A DNA stretch of 64,000 bases. It comes from Dromaius novaehollandiae. Its lineage: Eukaryota; Chordata; Aves; Casuariiformes; Dromaiidae. Position numbers and translations under genes: made by a program. The stretch lies in assembly GCF_036370855.1 (NCBI RefSeq), contig NC_088102.1, forward strand, positions 23,355,001 through 23,419,000, written 5' to 3'. A model generated the notes under the pieces. The model was not told where the DNA came from and made no database searches. It was given only the letters and a program-made list of their open reading frames with translations. The number at the start of each line of letters is the position of its first letter. Positions within the stretch are counted from its first letter, which is position 1. Shown piece after piece: positions 52,343-64,000 of the stretch.

Positions 52343-52445
52343 CATTATTATTTGTATCACACTACTACCCAGAGGCTCCATGTACGTATCAGGGCCCCAT
52401 TGTGCTACACATTGCACTAACACAGCAAAATACAGCCGAGGCCAA
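52343..52445 (+). mobile_element. Ancient sauropsid-type interspersed repeat, 3' part
   Basis: ATTATTATTTGTATCACACT, then ACTACCCAGAGGCTCC, then ATCAGGGCCCCATTGTGCTA and CACATTGCACTAACACAG correspond to a tail I recall as very common in turtles and crocodilians and present in birds ('attattatttgtattgcagtagcgcctagaggcccc..gatcagggccccattgtgctagg'). It supports a sauropsid source for the window. Confidence 0.6.
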
Positions 52446-53860
52446 AATCACATGAAAAAAGCAGAGAAAAAGCATCGGCACTGCAGCATGTAGGAGATGG
52501 AGCTTTCGATGAGTGGGGAGTGAATTGAAAAGGTTTCATGCCAGAATGACTCTGGGTTTGCTCCAAAGGCTCATGAACCTCTCAATGAACTTGCAGCCCA
52601 GTGAGTTCTGTGTATTTCCAGGTGCTGTCATGAATGTTTCACAGAGAGATAATTAACCTCCTCACCCCAAAGCACCACCAAACTGATGCTTTCCAGCACA
52701 ATCTGTCCATGACACCACGGTAGAGTGTAGCACCAGCTTTATTATTTCAGTTTGTTCTTTTCTTTTTTACTGCTACTGCTCTCCGAGGTTAATTGTATTC
52801 CCTGTGCTGATGCACAGTGGTATCTATACATAGACCTCACTGTATAGATTCTTTCTCTCTTTTCTTTTTCTTTTCTTTTTTTAATCAATACAGAGTTCAA
52901 ACATTGCACAACTTTCTCAATAGAATGTCAGGAGTCAGCTGGTGAAGCGGGAGAGGGCACCAGTAAAGGAGCAAACCCTTGACCCTCTCTGACTCAGTCC
53001 ACTCTTTTTCTGGTTTAGAAGAGGATTCAAAGGAGATCATGGTCACCTCAGAGCTATTTGCACATCAATGGGAGCCTCAACAGGAGTTTGGACCTATGTC
53101 CTTTTTGGGATGGTTTTCAGCCAGTCTGCCTAAGTCACTACCAGCAGCAGCACACAGACTTCATCTCTGTCTGCCCAAATTAATCCTGCAACCAGAAGTA
53201 TGGAGAAGCAGAAAGGACAAGCAGGGTCTCTTCCAAATGTGGTACTGTTCCATTAGCTTGGTGCAATCCCAGCTCCGTGTCTAAGATGGAGGCTGAAGTT
53301 CAGGCACAAGCTAATGTAACCCTACTGTGGATTTAGTTGAGCTAAGTTGAGTTGAATAGCTGGCTCAGCTGTTTTCTTGCAATGGTCTAATTGATGGATA
53401 CATGACCACAGTATACAAGATGAAAGAGAATGAATGATGCCTCTCAAGATTAAGAGCCAGTAGAGAAAATGAAACACAAAGTCACAGTGTCCACAGCAGT
53501 ACACATGCCGCTGAGGGGAAGACAGAAATAGGTCTTTTGTCATCTCAAAGAATGAAACAATAGCTCGGTCACAAACAGCATTCTGTCCACGTGGCCCCTT
53601 CACAGTGCTGGTACTGAGCAATGCGCCTTATTCTGCGCTTTAGACATGAAATCCTCTAACTCTGTCATTATGGTCTGTCATCTTGAGTATCTGTGCATTG
53701 CCTTCTCGGGGGTTCACAAAAGGGAACAGTCAGGTTCATATGCTCGTGTGCAACACTACAGAAAGTCCAAAAATTAAAAGATTATGGCAGATCCACTTCA
53801 GTATGGTGACTACTGCAGTACTCGTACATGTCTAGTTAAGTCAGGAAAAACTATTTTCCT

Positions 53861-53998
53861 CCTATTATTGTAGCACAATAAGGTGCAGTGTGAGAGAGTT
53901 ACTCCAGTCTCTAATAAAACCTAATAATACCTATTACTATAGCACACTACGGTGCATTGTGAGAAATCTACTCCAATCTCTAATAAAACTATCATTAG
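53861..53998. repeat. Tandem duplication, 69-bp period
   Basis: Two adjacent units start CCTATTATTGTAGCACAATA (53861) and CCTATTACTATAGCACACTA (53930) and continue in parallel through GGTGCAGTGTGAGAG / GGTGCATTGTGAGAA to CTCTAATAAAAC in both. Scattered substitutions show the duplication is not recent. No coding role is seen. Confidence 0.9.
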
Positions 53999-55968
53999 GG
54001 ACTGATGGAGGCTAAATGGACCATCAGACCACTCTACTCTGATAACTGTTACAGTACATTTTCAAGATAACTTTTTAACACTGTTCACCATTAGCAAATA
54101 TCTTTGATTTATATTTTAATTTAATTTTGTGGAGGAAAAGATGATTGCAATTTAACAGAGATATATAACATATTCATGATGGTGAGCAGGGAAAAGGTAA
54201 ATCAGATGATTCATTTCATATTGAAATCAACTCAAGCTGAAAGTAAACAACCTTCTTTGCTCCCTTTTGGATGATCGAGCTCCCTTGTTTTGGAACAGTT
54301 AATACTGAACTTGAACAAATCTCTCCTTGTTTAAAAGTTTAGATTTGAGGAACAGACCAAGATAGATGGTTTCTTTCTCTGTAAGCTATTGATTAATGGA
54401 TTGTACTAAATGGTGTGACATGCCCTTTAAATGGAATTTACAAGTAATATATTGTATGGCAACTGCATTATTAATGATTTTGATACCTGGTGTTTGTGTC
54501 TTCCTACTCTGAGCTCTTCTTATTTATGCTGGCAAAGGTGGGGGGCAAAAGCTGGCTCCCCCCAATTTGCTAGGCTTTGCTCTCACAATCACATATATTC
54601 CCAGACTTGTTCTCATTATTCACATTACATCTAGTCTGACACTTTTCCTGACTATATGCCAGGGCAAGAAGACCCAAAAAATTTACCTTTGCAAGAGAAT
54701 CACCAAAACCTTTAGATAAATATATTTGGGTACAAATTGAAGGTGGCTGGAAAGCTCATCCCCCTCATTATTAAAAATTGTTTACAGTACCAAATAAAAG
54801 GAAGTGAAGGGAATCACATTTTGCTATTCATTTTTCCCCTTTATAAATTTCTCTGTGCATTTTTCCTGCGCTCTGAGAAGCAGTCCGCGCTGCAAATGTA
54901 CTGATGTGTTTACCAAGAGGTAGACTTGTGCACAAAAGACTGAAATGAAGAGTAAAGGGGAATTAAAAAGCAATTAGACAAAGAGCCAAAGCCAAACAGT
55001 AGTATTGTTTAGTTCACATTATTCAGTCTTTCAAGAACCAGAGAATCGTGAACTCCCAGAAATGGAGGGATCATTCACAGAAGACAAAGACATTGCAGAA
55101 AAGAAGTTTTTAGTCTTCACCAGAGAAGGTGTCAGGGAGATGTTTATTTCAGACCTTTCCTTTCATAACAGTGAAAGAAAGATGCTGTTAGGAAGTGAGA
55201 CGTTAGAAGAGAAAATATATGATTAAACTGATAAATTAAACAACAATGAATCATCAGAACAGGGTGGAACTGCTGAGGAAACTTGACTGAAGTAACTGGC
55301 AAAAATATGAGGGGCACAACATACTCATTAAGATATTTTATTGTCACTCCATCAAAATCAAGGACTTGGCTTGCAATTGGTAATAACAGCTAGCGGTTTT
55401 ACTGAATATTGGCTGATATCAGGTATTGAAATCTGTCTTCACTAGAAGAGCTCAGAATAACCCTAGGAACTACAGATTAGAGTTGCCATCTGTTCAAAGC
55501 ATCCTAACTTAAGCCTACATATTGAAATGAACAGGATATGGCAAAGACTGAAGGGAACTGAAAGGCAGAATTTCTATTCTTCAGGAAGCTATGAACTTGT
55601 AAAAATACTTTATCCAATCTCAGAGTGAATAATAATTTTGAAAATGAGACAATGGGAAGTAAAGTCTGTAAAAGATGGTTTGAAATAATCAAAATACTGT
55701 GTTGCAATTTTCCAGGAGGTCCCAGACTCCCACATGGACACAGTTTCAGTTCACTTGTTTCCAGGTTCCAGCCCCATCAGACCTTGCAGACTGTCGAGGA
55801 GCCGAGTGTGCCACACACACAGAGAGACACCACAGTCAGGAAGTCGAGAGATCTCTCGCTTCCAGCTTTGTAGCAGGGAGCCTGGAGGCCCTAGGCCTTG
55901 AGCCAGCCTGTGCAGTGATTTTGCCTCAGGATGCTTGAAGTTCGGGCTCTAGGCTCCAGAAGCCAGAC

Positions 55969-56005
55969 AAACTAGATTTTTATTGAAAACTAGATTTTTT
56001 TATTA
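55969..56005. repeat. Tandem duplication, 18-bp period
   Basis: AAACTAGATTTTTATT at 55969 is followed by AAACTAGATTTTTTTATT at 55987. It is a small duplication in T-rich sequence. Confidence 0.8.
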
Positions 56006-58734
56006 AAAAAGTTTTTTTCAGCAATTCTTTTTTAGATGGAAAGTAGCTGGTGTTATTGAACAACAGATTTTTTTTTTTACTTTTGCCAACCTCCCTGTAA
56101 TGTTTCACTTGTTTTTCCAATAGAGTAAGGGGATAATGAGGACAGAAATAATTATCATTTGTGATCAGCTAGTGTTAAAGTGTGGGTGTGCTTTCTGCTG
56201 TGCATTTCAGTACACAAACTTACATCCTATGTAATAATTATATGTTCTACCTTTGGCCATGGTGTGACATACAAAATCTCAGTACATCAAAAGACTGCAA
56301 GAAGAGGAATAAATATTGAACAGGGCTGTAAATGTACTTAAGAATGCAGTAAAAATAGATACAATTCAATATTCATCAAAGTAATTTCAGGAACAATTGC
56401 TGCATTCCAAGAATAAATATTACTTAAAAGTATGTAATTTGCCTAGGGAGAGATTTTTAAACCTTTAATGTCTTAGAAAAACTCAACAAAGCTATGGGGC
56501 TCTTCTATAAATTAAGGTAGAGAAACTAGACTTTTCTCAGCCAGTTTTATTTTCAGCCTCCATGACGTGCTTGAACAAAAGTCCACTGAAGACATTGGAA
56601 AGGGTTCCATGAACTTCAACGGGTTGTAGACACTTTGCTTCTCATGTACTACTCTGCAAACAAAGAAGATTTGATGGCAAAGCTACTGGAAAATGGACTT
56701 AAGTCTAATTGGCTTCCCAGGTACATTCATACAAAAGTAAAATTTTCTTCAACTGAATCCATCTCTGGAGTTGAATCTATTGATTTTTCTTAAATTGGAG
56801 GTGGTTTGGGCATTTGTTTTTGCATCATTAAGCAGGTTCGCTTTTCTGTTTAACACAGGTTTTACATCACTTTCAGCAGCTTTTTAGATGTCCTGAGAAC
56901 TACCTGAGACACTGACCATACAAAATAAAAAAATCACTGTTTGTTTTTGAATAACTCGTCACTTATTTTGTACTCCAGGGTTTTCAACTGATTTCAACTA
57001 CCAAACCAGGAAGCACACGAAACAGACAGGCTTGGTCCTCAGTCAGTGTTGGACCATGTGAGTCAGAACCCCCAGCATGCCAGTCTGCTATGTATTCCTG
57101 TTTATCAGGAGAGAACTTAAGTTAACAGTCAAAAGAAATGTCATTACCCTATGCAGAAGCATGTACAAGAGCTGGACTGAAGACACTGTGTTTAGCTTTG
57201 CAAAACCTCATCTGTCAGAGCTATCTACAGCATCACAGCCAAAACAGATACTCCCTAAGCAACAGTGTACATGGGGTTTTAGATAAAAGATTCCCATTTT
57301 GAAAGACGGTTACTTCCCTTGTAGACTCGATAAGCAGAACTGGATAAAACAAGCAGTCATCTTATATGTAAGCCCAGACTATATAGAAACTGACCCAAAC
57401 TTTTCTTTCAGTTTCTAAAAAATAGGTTAAAAATCCCTCTGCAAATTAGTTAAATTGATCATTTTGAAAATCTGTTCAGTTTTGCCTGAGGAAAAATGCT
57501 TATGAGGCTTTCAGTCTGTTTGGAGACAGCAAGTATGAGAAATCTTATACAAAGTGATCATGGTATCATGGAATTTTCTAATCACTAGCGAAAATACAAC
57601 ACATCATGGTTTCTGATGTATCAGTGAAAAGAAAAAAAAACTTGAATAAAACTAAACATCTTGGATAAGCATACGAGTTCTGCAATTTTATCTACTTATC
57701 TTCAGAATTCTACAATGACTTGTAATTTTGAATGGATTTCATTGATTTTTTAGTTAAAATGGTGAAGTTGGAAACCCTCTTTTCCCTCTTTAAACTGAAG
57801 TAATGATACTAATTGAGGAATATGACCATTTTTCCAAAGCATGCTATTTTATTATTCACAAGTCCAGTATAATAGAAATTAAACTGACAAGGAAGAACAT
57901 TGCAAAGAAATAAAGTTAATTTACCAGTGGAATCACTTTTAGAAAGAAATATAAATACTCAGGTATTTCCAATTACCTTTTCCCTGGTCACATAACGGAA
58001 TGAAGAAATGTATTTCTTTTATTAACCTACCCAGTCCTATGCTCCAGATTACCACTAGACAGAGGCTACTGTGAGTATATTTATACGACTGATCCAGAGC
58101 TGCACAAAAAGATAAGAAAACCCAAAATTTTCTCATTTGTTTATTAAGATAGTGTGAAAAGTTAAGTACTGTCTTTAGCAAGTTATCTGTTAAAAAAACT
58201 GATTTAGTAGCATTGCAAGTTAAACATATGTGCAAATAATGCAAAATGAAGCTTACCATAGCTCTCCCTATATTACATGTCTTGTTTCCATTCACCCCCA
58301 ATCCTTTGACACAAAGGCCTCTTTTTAAACTGACTTTGTATATACCCTCTAAAGACTTCTTTTCAGGGACCGATATCTGTAAAGAATTGAAGATCTTCTG
58401 AGGCTCAGATTTTTGCAAAATGCAACCATATAAATTCTACACAAATATATATATACAAAATCATACATATATGCAGGCAATATACAACAAAGAGAAGTGT
58501 ATGCATGATTCACTAGAGAAATAATGGTGTGTGAAATTCAAATCCCTAAATATGGACCAAGCCTTACTTTCTGCAGCCACTCAATGTCTGTGAGAGCAGA
58601 AACTCCAGTGTCACCACATCAGTGGTGACTGTGGCACACAGTAACCACAGGCTCTTGCTGCCACATAATTTTTGGTGACATATATGCAATGTGTCAGAGA
58701 GTCTCAGTACTAGTCCCACTAAACAGGTAACCAT

Positions 58735-58845
58735 ATATCATAGTAAGCCACGGCCTTTAGTCAGTACCTGGGTGACAAGCTATCCTACGTTGTGAAGCGG
58801 CTGGGGTAACTGGACTACCTTTCCAGTTCTTCCTTTTGTCATCAA
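58735..58845 (+). mobile_element. Possible 5S-rRNA-derived SINE head or CR1-like relic
   Basis: CGGCCTTTAGTCAGTACCTG followed by GGTGACAAGC loosely parallels the 5S rRNA segment 'cgggcctggttagtacttggatgggagacc', as found in 5S-derived amniote SINEs. Downstream, GGTAACTGGACTACCTTTCC resembles a CR1-type tail. Both similarities are weak and could be chance. Confidence 0.2.
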
Positions 58846-59035
58846 TTTCTCATGAAAGTATTAGCAGAAAATGCTTTTCTCTGATTATTTTTCTTGATAA
58901 ACATGTTGATTTAAGATTTCATTTTGAAGAGAAAGGAAACAAAACATTGTGATATCATCGAAATGTCGTATTTCTTTCAGCATTTCCAGATGGAAAGTTT
59001 CCTCTTTAGAACTATTATCTTTTTGTGTACCTTAT

Positions 59036-59155
59036 AAAAAAAAAAACACTCAAAACAAAACAGTCAAATCAGTCTGAGGCGGTTACTTTTTTTCCATAGG
59101 ACATATAAAAATAAAATATATTTATAAAGATAATAAAAATAATAAATATTTTATC
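59036..59155. repeat. AT-rich low-complexity sequence
   Basis: A run of eleven or more A is followed, after a short normal stretch, by AAATAAAATATATTTATAAA-type sequence with TAA units. It is simple AT-rich DNA with no element recognised. Confidence 0.75.
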
Positions 59156-59159
59156 CTCT

Positions 59160-59875
59160 TTGGGAACAGGAGAAAATTATGAGATACAATCAATGCATAA
59201 CTGTCCAGGATAAGGTAGAAATGAGCTAACTCTGATAAAGCAATGATAATTCAGAATAATACAAAAAAGACAATCCCAGACATATGTGAAACAGGTGATA
59301 AGAACTTGCTACGAGAGCACAGTGGCACTCAGAAAGCTCATGCACAGTGCTGTCTGTGAAGTACAGAGATAAAGGACTGCCCCTGACCAGGGTGGTAATT
59401 CCTCATAGCAGCATTGTACAAATACATCTTTGCTGATTCCTGACCTCCCCTAGCTCCTACAGAGGTGACACAGCCTCATCAGCACCCACAACACTGTTAA
59501 TGGATTAGCCTGGATTAGCAGCCCACCTGTAGGGAATGAAGGATTAAGTACAGCAGAATCTCTGACAACGTGGAAAATCTGCTTCCTGTCTAGCCTGTCT
59601 GGGGCAAGTGATTAGTTTCCTTTTCAGCTTTGAGAAAAGCTGTGGGTGGAGGTGGATTAAATCCTGTATGTTAGCAGGCCGTGTTACACCTGATCTATAT
59701 GTAACAAACATCCTTCTTCCATGCTCTTCGACTGGATTTAAAATTCAAGTTCAGCCCCAGCTATTTTGAGGCCCCAGGCAATATAGATTTTGCCTCTCCC
59801 CTGCTCCATTGAAATGAGCTCCTCATGCTGACCACTCAGCCACTGGGTTGGACAAATTGCCTGGAAGATATTGAG
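59160..59875. other. Non-coding block, no gene seen
   Basis: This is unique, moderately balanced sequence without repeats or notable frames. I see nothing specific in it. Confidence 0.65.
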
Positions 59876-59879
59876 CAAA

Positions 59880-60310
59880 TTACTGAAATATCATCACAAT
59901 TAACACTGCATTAACAATCATGTGCCTGTAATCGCTAATTAACGCTAGGTATTATGCTCTGCCCAGCTTGCCCAAAGCATTGTCCAACCTTGCCGAAATC
60001 GCTGTGCTTTTCGAGGGAATCTGACACTGCACAGTGTGGAGAAAAAGTCCTGCCACATGGTGCTCTGCTCATAAGGATGAGCTTTTCCTCTGTCTTTGAC
60101 TTTGAGAAGAAGCAGTTCTCTCCCTTTCTGTGGGAAGCAGAAGGTCAGGGAACATCTGCATTTAAATGGAGAACAGTTAGTAGTGTTAACACCAGGAGCA
60201 GCTCATAATTAGGGATTATTAGCCCAGCAATATGGAATGATTGATACAGAGTTAAAGCTAATGACTTTAAAGATGATTAGGCCATTTTGTCAGTCATTGT
60301 TTACTCTGTC
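59880..60310. promoter_or_regulatory. Candidate conserved non-coding element (homeodomain-rich)
   Basis: TAATTA palindromes occur at 59936-59941, flanked on both sides by CGCTA, and at 60206-60211. There are further AATTAAC, ATTAAC and GATTATTAGC cores and a GATTGATACAG motif. The sequence is even in texture with no repeats. An 84-codon frame crosses it but is not protein-like. It resembles a developmental enhancer; conservation is untested. Confidence 0.4.
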
Positions 60311-60319
60311 TACAGACAC

Positions 60320-62370
60320 AAAAATCCGTTCACGCTAACCACTGAAGAGCTCTGCATGATGCTGTTTAAGGTAGGAAAGAGAGTACAAGCTGTGGTTCTG
60401 TAATACACTCCAAGCAAAAGCTATCCTGTGATATATGATGAATATGCAGGAGATGTACATTGAAACTGAAGTGAAAGCATGGGATTTACTTAGGTAAACT
60501 AGGTGAAGCACAATGAGGGGTTATTTTGTCTATCTTGGGAATTTCTGCAGCAGACTTTAGTGCCACATCTGAAACCTGAGAGAGATTTGAGCTGAACTTA
60601 CCACTTTCAGTGGTTACAAAAACTTTTTTTTTCATTTCATTCAATTTGAAGGCAAGTTTGGAAAATAATGAAAGACAAAAATATATAATTAAAAAGACAA
60701 AAAAAAAACCCCTTCCTTAGTGAAGATATCCAAATGTACATAAATGGGGTGGTTCAAGATTATCCCTCCTAATGGGAATTCAGTCTTGAGACCTGATTCA
60801 ACATAGAACAAGAGCACCCACTCGTACCTTTGCAAGCAGCAGTTCTTAATCACCTGCTTAAGAAAAGCATGTTCTTACATGCTTTGCTGAATAGAGAAAA
60901 ACTTAGTTGTATAACTGCTTTTTTGAATTAAAACTTCAACAGAGACCGTTGAGCAATTATAATTGGACCCTGAATAAATGCAGAGTCAGCAAAATTGCTT
61001 GAAAATGGGACTACTCTGCCCAGTTCTAACAACTGGGCAAAAACCAGCAAGAACTAACTGTTCTGCATACACCCCAAGGGATGGGAGATATCTTTCCAGT
61101 CTTCCTTATGGACTCTTTATTGCTTAAGATGAGCACAGTTGCTTTATGCCCTGAACCCCAAAAATGTATGGGCCAGACTTCAGCACCACACATCAAAGTT
61201 TCTTACGTTCCCACAGCAGAAGAACAGTCGGAGGGAGGTGGCACACTGGAAGGCAGCCCACCAGAGGGAGAAGGGAAGCGGCATCGAGCAAGCAAGGTGG
61301 GCCATGCCCCGGGCCATCCGTCATCACTGTTGCACCTCACAGGTGACAACTTGGTAACAGAAGCTGGCTAATTTCTTTAGAAATTTCTCATTAGTCCCCC
61401 CCTTCCTGAGCTGCCTCTCTATTAAAATGTGATAAATGAATTCTGCCATTGCCAATTCTAGCCTGTCCCCTTAGTGAAATGAAGATGCGTCACGCTGGCC
61501 AGGGCTCAAAAGAGAGATAATTATACAGGGGCCTGAGGAAGTATTTCAGCCCCTGACCGCAGAGCTGCTCTGTCAGTACTAGAGATGGGCTCTCCCATTG
61601 CTCTAGAAGACTCTGGACAGAAAACAAGAGAGGGATGGAAAATGCATGTTGCCTAGTGAAAATACTCTACACACACTTTTTATGTAACACTTTGTTGTAA
61701 CATATATATGACTAATTGGGAGCAATGAAAGTAAGGGATTTGATACTGGGATCAGATTTTAGTGCAGAACAGGCCTTCCCATTTCGGTTCCCAGCTGTGG
61801 TCACACTATAGCCCTTGCACAGAGGACAGTGCCTGCTAGAGCTACCCTAAGGTGTATTCCCTGGCATGATCTGGGCAGTGTCATCTCTTCCTACTCATGA
61901 GGATGCCTGGCTGCTCTGACTGTGCAGAAGGGACACATCCAATGGCTGCTGCCAAGGCTTTGACCTCCTTCCTGGACTTCTGCTCTGCAGGGAGTAGCTG
62001 CTTCAGGGAGGACACTCTACTCCCAGCCTGTGCACTGTGCCAATAGCTTCGACACGGGAGTCTGCACAGGAGAGGATGCCTTATGCACCTCTGTGAAGGA
62101 AGCAAGGAGGGTCAGCATTAAACCCTCCAGACCAAGCTGTGATGTTCTTATCTTGACTCACCATGAAATACTGAAGTATAGTAAGAAAAAATGCTACTAA
62201 AGATTAAAGTAGAAAGCAGGTGTAGGGACTGTATATGTAGGATCCTGGATGTAGGATTGTCCTTGCTACCTCTCATCTTATCCCTGGCAGTAGAGGGGAA
62301 GCTATGACTGAAATTTCAGGTTCTGCTTTTCTTCCCCTGCTTGCATGCACAGAAACACACTTCTGATGTC
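60320..62370. other. Non-coding block, no gene confirmed
   Basis: The sequence is mostly unique. Between 61081 and 61371 three plus-strand frames are open together in a GC- and purine-rich segment, with an acceptor-like TTACGTTCCCACAG at 61207-61220 and a donor-like AAG/GTGGGC at 61297-61298. This is too weak to call an exon. The part at 61376-61565 is balanced and possibly conserved (CTCATTAGTCC, AGATAATTATACAG). Confidence 0.5.
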
Positions 62371-62374
62371 TGTT

Positions 62375-62501
<127 letters not shown>

Positions 62502-64000
62502 ACTGGGCATTTTATTTCTGGTAGGCAGCTTATGGGTCATAATGGACCTCATCTGAGAATCTGACTGATATTCTTTTAACACTTTGCCCTCTTAAACATT
62601 GAGAGCACCTCAGAGCCTCTGCTACTTTTCATAGCCAGCTAAGTTATGCATTGATGTCTCTTCAGCTGCGTTTGAATTCAGTTTTGTGCAAGACAGAAAC
62701 ATCTCCTAGATGTGCTGGATTTCAATGGAGGAAAGAAAAGTAAGAAGTTATGAAACAAGTAACTTGAGAAACAAATGACCACATTTTATCCGGCCTAATT
62801 TAAGTCAGTGATATCATAAATAAAACAATCCTCCTCTCTCCCTAAATCATTCTCCTGACTTCTTTTTCTCAGAAGAAGTACTACCTGAGATTAGAGTTAA
62901 AAGATAATATACTTCTATTTTTATTGCATAAATAAGTTATGCTTCATTTATATAAAAAAGGCAGCCACCTCTGGAGACAGTTTTGGTATTCTCCATTGCC
63001 CAGTGATGCAATAGTTGGGAGAAAATTAATAAAAGACAAAATGAACTACAAAATGTCATATATACCTGAATGATGGCCATTTCCCACGCATCCCACTCCC
63101 CAAACTTTGTCCTTAAACAGAAGCACAGAGCCATTCTGTGCATGTACGCTAAGACTAGAAGTCAGGGCTATGAGCATGCGTTTAAATTACACTGCATACG
63201 TGGACAGAATCTCCCAAAGGGGAGTCTGCTCAGGAAATGTGGGCTTGTAGCAAAACTCTGGTAAATTAACATTAAAATCTGCATGCCAGGGATCCAGTAA
63301 CTTTCAAAAATTTCAAGCATTTCAAACATGTCTAAGGGACACAGGAAAAAACAATAGTACTGCTGTCCTCTTTCCTTTCTGATCTGCCCTAATATTTCTT
63401 GGTATATTTTTCCATACAGACAGTGTGTTTTCAGGCTAACACAATCACTGCATCAGATCAGAGGATCAGTACATGCGAACAGCCAAAATGAGGTCTCTGT
63501 GAGGGAACCCGGTTCAAGTGAGTGATTCCCCATGTAATAGGGTGAAAGAATTGTGAAGGTAAATTTCTCTGATCCTCTTAGAGATGCCTCCTGCCCATCC
63601 CTATCATTTCCTTTACCATAGAGACAGCTGCTTCGGGGACAACCTGTGGACTGTCTGCAAAGAGTAATTGCACAGCTTTTCCATGAACACGTAGAGATCA
63701 AACTCTCTCAAATGGCCCTGGGAGCTGCCTCACACCACACCTGAACTGGCCGGTTGCTGTCTGGCTGAACAGGGGTTGCAGCACAGCGATCTCATTGCTG
63801 CCATCTGTAGAAGGGAAGACCAGGCTAGTGAGTCCTTAGCAGTGCAAGGAACAGGACCCAAAGTCATTGTAGCTGAACAAACATAAAATACACAGCTGCA
63901 TAAATGACATGTAAAACTGTGATCAGAAAGGACACAGTCATTTTATAGGAGAGGGGGAAAGAGAAATCAGCTAAGAGGAGGTTGCTACCACCAACAGAAG
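62502..64000. other. Non-coding block, no gene seen
   Basis: This is unique AT-rich to balanced sequence to the window end. Frames stay under about 85 codons and are unrecognised. No repeat or regulatory element can be supported. Confidence 0.65.

Larger units (their letters stand above)
52450..58730. other. Non-coding block, no gene seen
   Basis: This is mostly AT-rich unique DNA. A frame of 101 codons at 52979-53284 on plus and one of 159 codons at 57939-58418 on minus are the longest. Neither shows a recognisable domain. The 69-bp tandem duplication at 53.9 kb and an 18-bp duplication at 56.0 kb are listed separately. Confidence 0.55.

Overview
The window looks like vertebrate nuclear DNA: AT-rich, intron- or gene-desert-like sequence with no compact reading frames, no operon structure and no recognisable protein-coding, tRNA or rRNA gene. 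The best guess is a sauropsid, most likely a bird. Young transposons are almost absent over 64 kb. The few interspersed repeats are very old, decayed MIR/L2-like and CR1-like pieces plus a type I recall as common in turtles, crocodilians and birds. Nothing resembles Alu, B1 or a recent mammalian L1. The species and chromosomal locus cannot be read from the sequence.

Layout. Positions 1-12900 are unremarkable non-coding DNA with two possible CR1 tails, homopolymer runs and two candidate conserved blocks (about 6950-7290 and 9270-9375). A 324-bp stretch at 12976-13299 is the best exon candidate: it has a strong acceptor, a consensus donor, one fully open frame and a length divisible by three. 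Its product is not recognised. From 13400 to 32400 the DNA is quiet, with old SINE-like relics at 13.7, 15.2 and 15.6 kb. From 32.4 to 41 kb there are further relics, an (AT)n tract and a local GC-rich patch at 40.2 kb. The richest section is 41.4-45.5 kb. It holds long non-repetitive tracts with homeodomain-type TAATTA cores, a small CpG-dense segment at 42.1 kb, and a roughly 230-bp (TTTC)n microsatellite set in CpG-rich flanks. That microsatellite lies between two diverged copies of one 53-bp element. From 46 to 59 kb there are more ancient repeats, including a composite at 52.2-52.4 kb, and a 69-bp tandem duplication at 53.9 kb. The last part has another enhancer-like block at 59.9-60.3 kb and a compound (AC)n(TC)n(C)n microsatellite at 62.4 kb.

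Interpretation. The window is most simply a regulatory gene desert or a long intron. Candidate conserved blocks were picked by eye from composition and motif content, without alignment, so they are hypotheses. No new molecular system was found. The items most worth checking are the candidate exon at 13 kb and the duplicated element and CpG-rich cluster at 42-44 kb.
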